A DNA stretch of 64,000 nt from Tubiluchus corallicola (lineage: Eukaryota > Priapulida > Priapulimorpha > Priapulimorphida > Tubiluchidae): positions 124,001-188,000 of the forward strand of contig JAQGDQ010000011.1 of the NCBI GenBank assembly GCA_030141605.1, given 5' to 3'. The position numbers and the translations under genes were made by a program. Below are positions 58,301 through 64,000 of the stretch, piece by piece (position 1 is the stretch's first letter; each line of letters opens with the position of its first letter). The notes under the pieces were generated by a model, which saw only the letters and a program-made list of their open reading frames with translations, made no database searches and was not told the origin of the DNA.

Positions 58301-61300
58301 AGCACTAGAATGTTTGATTTTACATTTCCAGAAATCTGTGTTGTTTCCCCTTTTTTGAACCCATTTCAATTTGCATATTGTGCTAATCATTCCACAAATG
58401 ATGCTGTAGCTCTTGTTGTTCATGATGTACTAACGCACCTTGATAAACGTAATTGTTATGCCAGAATCCTTTTCGTTGATTTCAGTTCAGCTTTCAATGC
58501 TATTCTGCCACAAAAATTGTATTATAAAATGACGGAACTCAACATACCTGCCTGGCTGTGTAATTTCGTACTTGAGTTCTTGACAGGGCGATCACAGATC
58601 TTCAGGATAATTAATAGAAACACATATAATTAATATAAACAACTTCTAAAGTTGTTAATACAGGAGCTCCTCAAGGGTGCGTCCTGTCTCCAATTCTATA
58701 CCCGTTGTTTACATATGACTGTGAAGTATCTTCCCCAAATACTGATGGTAAAATTTGCTAATGATACCACACTGGCTGGCCTTATTTGCAGTAACAACGA
58801 GACTAATTATTTTCAGGAAGTTCAAAATTTAACACGATGGTGCGAACAGAATAATTTAGGACTGAATGTTTCAAAAACAAAAGAAATTATCGTAGGTTTT
58901 AGGAAAGAGACTGATGTAAAAGCACCCTTGCTTATAAATAATGCAGCTGTGAAAATTGTTAAAGATTTCAAATTTCTGGGAATAAAAATTTCAGATGATC
59001 TTAAATGGGAAGCTAATGTACTCTGTTGTGTAACAAAGGCCCACCAGCGTTTGTTCTTTTTAAGACAATTCAAATCATTTAACATTGCCCCTGCTGTGAT
59101 GGAGAGTTTTTATCGTGCAGTAATCGAAAGGATTTTAACAACATCCCTCACTGTTTGGTATGGCGCTTGCCACACAGGGATACTGCAATGCTCTTGATGA
59201 AGTTGTTAAATCCGCCTCAAGTTGAACAGCAATCTATGTCATATTTGTATGAAACTAGGGTCACAAAGAGAGCGCAAGCTATCATGAAAGACGAATTCCA
59301 TCCAGGTAATAAATATTTTGAAATGCTCCCCTCTGGTCGTAGATTCCGCTCAATTAACGCTAAAACCGCAAGAACTTTAAATTCTTTCTATTCCGTTGCT
59401 ATTCGCACCATCAACAGTAAATTTCAGTAAATCTCCAATATTAATTCTTTATGTCACTGAATTATTTGTGTTAATCTCCCTGTTGTTTCTATAAGTTATT
59501 GCAGCACGTAAAACCACGTAAATTTCATTGTATGTATTTTGCTATAATGACAATGAATTGCTTACTTACTTACTTACTTAAGGATTACCTGTAAGAAAAG
59601 CTCCCATTGCTAGATGAACTTTATTGTATGGGATCATATGTACTGTACCATTCGTCGAGTATGTAATAAGCAGTAATAGTACTATGTGTCAATACTTGGA
59701 TTATTTATGATTATTTCAGGTTGCCAAGGTTAGCACAGGTTGAAAATGTCTTTCGTAATTTAATTGTATGTTTGTAATCAACTTGCTTAATTAATGAATG
59801 TACAGATGACACTTCATCTTATTGTAAACTTAGTGCATTCAGCAGCTTTTGCAAATGCAATACTGTCATGTAAATGTCTCTTTTTTGCTCATAGAATCAT
59901 GGAGGGCACTGGAAGTGGATTTGAAATGCTATGGACTTCAACTTGTAGCTGTAGAGAATCTGGTGGATAAGATTTGGGATGACAGACCTGCTCCAGTGTC
60001 CAACCCAGTTTTTGTACAGTCTCTGAAACATGCTGGTTAGTTGCAAAAGTTATATATATTACAATGCACGCTGTTTATTAGACTCACTGTTAATAGTCGC
60101 GTAATTGACTCAAAAACATCTGGTAGTGGCTGCTCCTATTCAAATGTGAATAAAAACGCCATAGATAACTCCGCATAATTGATTTAATACTTCTGGTACT
60201 TAAAATAAAACACTTCTGTGTGATCAAGGAGCTTTTAACACCTTTTTGTCATCTTTACTTTGCTTTTGTACATTATAATATATGTAAAGAGAATTGTGTT
60301 CTGTACAGTTTTGTTTGTAAGCAGGTACTTTTATCGTGCCTTAATATACTGGCATTTTTGCTTTGAATCTATCACTCGATCGTCCGCTGCAGTTAACCTC
60401 ATTGTCCAAGCATTTAAGGAACCTAAAGTTTTAAAGTTCCCTCATGTGCCCTAGTAGTTTCCTTTTGAAGCTCTTGTTGCTTTTCGTGAAACGTTTAATC
60501 GGTTACCTGTTACTGTTATGCCACTGGTGCAGGGATAGTAACCTACATCATAAAGCATCTAAGAACATAGAGTTAATTCTGAAAAATAAAGTATAAGTGT
60601 AACTATTTGCATTAAATAACTCTAGCAGCCTTTGCAGTGAATACTAGGCTGATGAGTGATAACGCATGCTCGTATACACCGGTCAGCTAATAGATTCAGT
60701 TGGTTAATTGAGTCAAAACACATCCCATCCAAAATTGAACCTATTAAGCGGGACTTCTGCTATGTTTTATATATATATATGTGTGTGTATGTATATATAC
60801 AGATATATTTAGGTGTATTTATATTTAGTTATTTATAGAAAATCATTTTTCCATAACTTGATCTGAATTCTTTTCTTGTTGCATCTATCATAACTCTGTA
60901 ACTATATATTCTTTACAGGCATGCCGTGGTGCGACAAAGTACAAAGTGTGCGACAGGAGATGCTTAAGAGAAACGCGACCGTTCTGGTGGTAACTGCTCT
61001 AGAAGAAATTGCTTGTATGTAACAACATGTTGCCCTTATACTGGCTCTAATCTATTGTGGCCATGTTTCTATTGCTGTCTTGTTGCACCTATGTATTTGT
61101 TGCTATCCTGTTGCATCTGTGTTTTTGACGCTGTCTTGTTGTGTCAATGTTTTTGTTGCTGTCTTGTTGTGCCTTTGTTTTTGTTGCTGTCTCCCTCATT
61201 TGCTGTTTTGGTCGTTTTTCAGTAGTGATGGCATTGTTGTCATAACTCATTTTGTAACTGTACGCTTTCACTAATGAGTTTTCTGTCGCAAGTTTTCCCT

Positions 61301-64000
61301 CTGACCGCAAACTCGCAAGTGTGAACTGCTTTGCGAGTTACCGTGTGCAACTTATTGCAAACTCTCTAACAGTTGCAGCGAGTTGATTTCTGGCGAGTTA
61401 CTGTCTAGTGTGAACGCCTCAGCGAGTTACTCTTAACAGTTCTCACAACGAACAGATTTGAGTGTCAGCTCGTGCTTACTGCTGAAGTGCTTGCAATTTT
61501 GCTTCTTTCTAGTTTGCACACTCTTGCGAGTTTCTTGGTGAGAAAACTCACTTGTCTGTATGCTCCTTGGCTTAAGTTAAGAATCCATCGAAACCTTGTT
61601 TAAAACTTCATTGTTCACAAACTTAAAATGCACAATTTTTGTTTTGATTATTTGCTTTTTGCTATTTTCATTATTGCTTTTTTCAGAAACAATCTGCACT
61701 TTTCTTCTTCTAGGGTTGTTAAATTTGCGAGGTTCTGATGTTCCTTGTACACCTGTGTTTACGAGCTACTGCGTCGTTTCACAAGAGAAAATTATGTGAG
61801 TTTTTTTATTTTTCTTGCCTGTATTCATGGCCATTTTAAATGCATGGGCATGCTGGGCAGTTGCCCGGAGGCCCACAAGCATAGAGGCTCCATGCTAATC
61901 TATGTATGTTATAACTTACTGTCCATAAATAAATATACTAAATACTAAACTATATTGGTTTTTGTGATACATCCATCTTTATATGGTTTGCCAATTGAAT
62001 ATCATTTATACATTGAAATTTTTATTTTTCAAGGTTTTTGTTATATTTCAGAAAAGTTTTTCAGGGCTCATGTTATATTGTTCAAATGTTTGTGTTGATT
62101 AATCTTTGCTGTACCACTTGTTTTTTTAATGTTTAAAAGAAAGGATTTTACATTCCATTTAGAGGCCCACTGCTTAGCGGTTCTTAGTCTGAACATTTGC
62201 AAAATATTAAAAGTATCACCACTAACACAAAAAATGTTCAAATTTATTGATATATTGATAAATTATAAGCTGCTCAGTCTTTATTAGTTGTGTTTATTCA
62301 CTAGGTTGTATGTTGACAATGATAAGATAACCACTGAAGTCCAGCAGCATTTATCTACTGAGCTTCAGTCGGTAGAATTACGTCCGTACGACTCGGCAAT
62401 AGAAGAAATTGCTCTCATGTCAAGAGGTCAGTCTTCTGGAATGGTATGGATAGCTCGAAGTGCCAGCTATGCCGTGTCATCATGTGTAAATCAAGTGAGT
62501 ATTATAAACATGCCCCGTCTAATATTTGTACTGTGTATCTCATCTGGTAGGATTGCTTTCACATCCGAGTTTGGCCAAGTGTAGCGGCAAACTCGCACTG
62601 CTTCATTTTATGCTTGAAATTGTCGTGTCAGGCATGGTCCAGTGAACTAAAGCATTGTTCAAGAAGATGCTGAAGTAATTGATATGGTAGACTTGGGAGT
62701 GCCTTTAGTCAGCTATTGTACCTTAAACAGTGGGTCTTTTGCTGGTTTTTATCAATGTATCTGCAGACTTAGATACTGGTATTATTTGAAAAAAAAATTT
62801 CCTGTATCAGGTTGACTTTGGGAACTAATTCCTTGTTAACTAAATAAAAAAAGTGTGCCACAGTTTGTTTGTAGTGAGTAGCTGGAAAAAGGGGGTATAT
62901 TAAATTGCCTGCAGATATTCTCCATACAGTTTCTGGCAGTCACGTTTAAAATGGTTGCTTGCTGTAAAAGTGAAAGTAGAATATCATTTGTGCGAGGTGG
63001 ATGATCAAGTTTTGTTGCTGTTGTTTCAGTTAGTTTTCAATAAAATGGGATTTACAGCAAAGCTTCTTCCTGCTTGAAATGCTGCTTAAAGTTTGTTGTG
63101 TGTTTCAATCTCTTTTTAATACTGGTGCAGCTTGGAACTCATGGTGATTTTGTTGAACATGATTTCAGGCCCGTCTGCTAATGGATACAAGTCCAATACA
63201 ACTAATGGTCGCAGTCAAGAATCCGGTAGAGGTAGCCGGTATGAAAGCAGCACATGTAAGTGTTACGAGCATGACTATGTCTATGACTATGCTTATGACT
63301 ATTATTAAGAAAAGTAGAAAGCAGCATTAGAAATAAATTTAAATGATAGATTAATTTGTTAAAAATGATAAAACGAGCATTGTTACTATGATAGTGCTTG
63401 TGTTAAACTAGCCTCAAACCGCCACTGAGGCTTAACGATCTTAAATGTGTTTATCTGACTTGTTTAATAGAAAAATAAAAGTTAAATAGAAATGATCGAA
63501 TGCCAGCAGTGAAACAATAAAAACAATAAAATTATATCAATAGTTATAGTAGTTATAATTGATATAAGAGACTGTAACAATAGTTAATCTAAAACGTAGT
63601 TACATGCAGTTTAAAAATCTATACTGTCAAGTGTTACATTTAATAACAAAACTAAAATCAGAAAGTTTCTATTCTTAAACTAAAGTATTCTTCTTTGCTC
63701 CATGCCCTACTTTTTTAGAAGGTCTTGTGGAAATCGGACAAGTAGTTTTTGTGTAATTCTGCTAACTAACGGACAAAGAAACGAACAGTGATGAAAATAC
63801 GCTTAGTAGTGGTAATAAACTTTCATTGTTTCACACATTTGACATCTGAACTGTTGTTGTAAGTTTATTCCAGGAAGAGTTAACTGGAAAAAGAAAATTA
63901 AATATTTACGTTTGCTCTTTTGTTTCTAGGTGAAAGATGCTGTAGCCCAGTGTGAGTTTTTCCACTGGTTAGAAAGTGCCGTCCAAGCAGAGGATGTGAC
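55139..64000 (+). CDS. XPNPEP1: Xaa-Pro aminopeptidase 1 (XPNPEP1 type), N-terminal part, cut by window end
   Basis: Cytosolic M24B metallopeptidase that removes an N-terminal residue preceding proline. Coding exons: 55139-55340, 55549-55656, 57006-57098, 59895-60035, 60919-61014, 61714-61795, 62305-62494, 63169-63255 and 63930 to beyond 64000; all phases agree (1,1,1,1,1,2,0,0). The ~356 residues seen cover the two non-catalytic creatinase-like N-terminal domains. Family marks are IPYADPHQTEF and C-x-RR near the start, EAALWVDGVTRLQASQQID, ENLVDKIWDDRP, VTALEEIAWLLNLRGSDVP and the linker toward AHVKDAVA. The catalytic pita-bread domain with the two-metal site lies beyond the window, so activity cannot be judged. 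Intron 3 holds a LINE and a copy of the ~400-bp repeat. Confidence 0.93.
55549..55656 (+). CDS. XPNPEP1: XPNPEP1 exon 2
   Basis: Starts after ATCATAG and encodes ATGVVTLNEAALWVDGVTRL then QIDSHNWCLMYE, matching GTAxITxxxAAMWTDGRYFxQA. The acceptor ATCATAG is preferred over CTACAG six bases on because it keeps the family spacing. Donor GAGG|GTAAGA. Confidence 0.92.
55657..57005. other. XPNPEP1 intron 2
   Basis: Holds a LINE 3' remnant at about 56470-56690 and otherwise nothing recognised. Confidence 0.45.
56470..56690 (+). mobile_element. LINE C-terminal remnant
   Basis: A frame reads MDGHIIRLLADGPLKLAFK then EKKPQGQD, resembling the WxGHxxRM...RPRGRP end of some non-LTR retrotransposon reverse transcriptases. 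In another frame TYINFIQKDL follows. Stops and frameshifts show decay. Confidence 0.6.
57006..57098 (+). CDS. XPNPEP1: XPNPEP1 exon 3
   Basis: Encodes DEETPTIADWLGKVLKKGDV and VGADPQLHCT, matching the TPTxxxWLxxxLxxGxxVGxDP segment. Phase 1 both sides. Confidence 0.92.
57438..57797 (+). repeat. ~400-bp interspersed repeat, copy E
   Basis: Starts AAAGGGGAAGGAAAGGGAAT, holds GCTTAGTTAGTGAAGTG, CGAATGCTCTGATTATTTTT and TTAAAATGGCTACGCCAAAC, and ends near ATACAGTGTTGCTGC. It lies in XPNPEP1 intron 3. Confidence 0.85.
58103..59580 (+). mobile_element. 5'-truncated LINE reverse transcriptase (CR1/L2-like) with (CTTA)n tail
   Basis: Reading across at least three frames gives reverse-transcriptase blocks in order: IPVPKRNP, RPVALTSVLSKALE, FAYCANHSTNDAV, LFVDFSSAFNAI, GAPQGCVLSPILY-like near 58670, KFANDTT near 58755, LNVSKTKEIIVGF, FKFLGIKISDDLKW, and a HPGNKYFEMLPSGRRFRSI end near 59300. 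The catalytic FADD box reads FAND, and frameshifts occur near 58345, 58640 and 59195, so it is inactive. It ends in (CTTA)5 at 59561-59580, the microsatellite tail. Same strand as the host gene. Confidence 0.93.
59895..60035 (+). CDS. XPNPEP1: XPNPEP1 exon 4
   Basis: Encodes LQLVAVENLVDKIWDDRP and a PVFVQSL tail. The NLVDxIWxDRP motif is typical of Xaa-Pro aminopeptidase 1. Acceptor CTCATAG, donor GCTG|GTTAGT, phase 1 both sides. Confidence 0.95.
60036..60918. other. XPNPEP1 intron 4
   Basis: Nothing recognised except a short TA/TG run at about 60768-60800. Confidence 0.4.
60919..61014 (+). CDS. XPNPEP1: XPNPEP1 exon 5
   Basis: Encodes MPWCDKVQSVRQEMLKRNA then VLVVTALEEIA, matching the KVxxLRxxM...VTALDEIAW segment. 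The tryptophan codon is completed by exon 6. Donor GCTT|GTATGT. Confidence 0.95.
61275..61550. repeat. 276-bp element with 10-bp inverted ends, GCGAGTT-rich
   Basis: TGAGTTTTCT at 61275 and AGAAAACTCA ending at 61550 are exact inverted repeats. Inside, GCGAGTT and its complement AACTCGC recur at least six times in both orientations. No clear target duplication is seen, so a small DNA transposon is only a suggestion. It lies in XPNPEP1 intron 5. Confidence 0.5.
61714..61795 (+). CDS. XPNPEP1: XPNPEP1 exon 6
   Basis: Encodes WLLNLRGSDVPCTPVFTSY, the WLFNLRGSDVxxNPVFxSY signature. Phase 1 in, phase 2 out (ATTAT|GTGAGT). Confidence 0.97.
62305..62494 (+). CDS. XPNPEP1: XPNPEP1 exon 7
   Basis: Encodes LYVDNDKITTEVQQHL then VELRPYDSAIEEI and WIARSASYAVSS, matching LFIDxxRI...VxxxPYxSI and WVSxKASYA of the family. 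Phase 2 in, phase 0 out. Confidence 0.95.
62495..63168. other. XPNPEP1 intron 7
   Basis: Nothing recognised. Confidence 0.4.
63169..63255 (+). CDS. XPNPEP1: XPNPEP1 exon 8
   Basis: Encodes SPIQLMVAVKNPVEVAGMKA AH in sequence, matching SPIxxAKAxKNxxExxGMRxAH where the catalytic domain begins. Donor CAT|GTAAGT, phase 0 both sides. Confidence 0.95.
63930..64000 (+). CDS. XPNPEP1: XPNPEP1 exon 9, cut by window end
   Basis: Encodes VKDAVAQCEFFHWLESAVQ and onward to the edge, matching IKDAVALCExFxWLE. No donor is seen before 64000. Confidence 0.93.
   Translation, partial: MKDAVAQCEFFHWLESAVQAEDV

Overview
This window is animal nuclear DNA. It is AT-rich, the genes are split by GT-AG introns from about 100 bases to 9 kb, and the introns are full of decayed LINEs, short interspersed repeats, minisatellites and microsatellites. 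The three genes are all on the + strand and are typical of a non-vertebrate metazoan. The sequence alone does not fix the phylum; a marine invertebrate such as a mollusc, annelid or cnidarian would fit.

Layout: (1) 1-965 is a foldback-like structure with inverted arrays of a 16-bp repeat. (2) 3035-49298 is a large ADAM metalloprotease-disintegrin gene of the meltrin type (ADAM12/19/33-like). I rebuilt it exon by exon from splice sites, phase and family motifs: 19 coding exons plus one possible alternative second exon, about 1298 residues. It has a signal peptide, prodomain with a furin site, zinc metalloprotease, disintegrin, cysteine-rich and EGF domains, one membrane segment and an unusually long cytoplasmic tail of about 552 residues. 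(3) 51927-53351 is an intronless mitochondrial DnaJ/Hsp40 co-chaperone (DNAJA3/Tid1 type). (4) 55139 to the window end is the N-terminal part of a cytosolic Xaa-Pro aminopeptidase 1 (XPNPEP1 type) in nine exons, cut by the window edge before the catalytic metal site. The three genes have no evident joint function: one acts at the cell surface, one in mitochondria and one in cytosolic peptide breakdown.

The rest is mainly repeats. Notable are five copies of one unclassified ~400-bp repeat (one carrying a perfect 36-bp hairpin), a ~25-copy 35-bp minisatellite with higher-order structure, a 997-bp non-autonomous hAT transposon with its 8-bp target duplication, remnants of several LINE families with different microsatellite tails, and a compound tetranucleotide array. 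No rRNA, tRNA, CRISPR array or prokaryotic feature was seen. Most repeats lie inside introns of the ADAM or XPNPEP1 gene.

Main open questions: whether exons 5873-5985 and 12881-12978 are mutually exclusive second exons of the ADAM gene, whether the intronless DnaJ gene is a functional retrocopy, and what the five-copy 400-bp repeat is.
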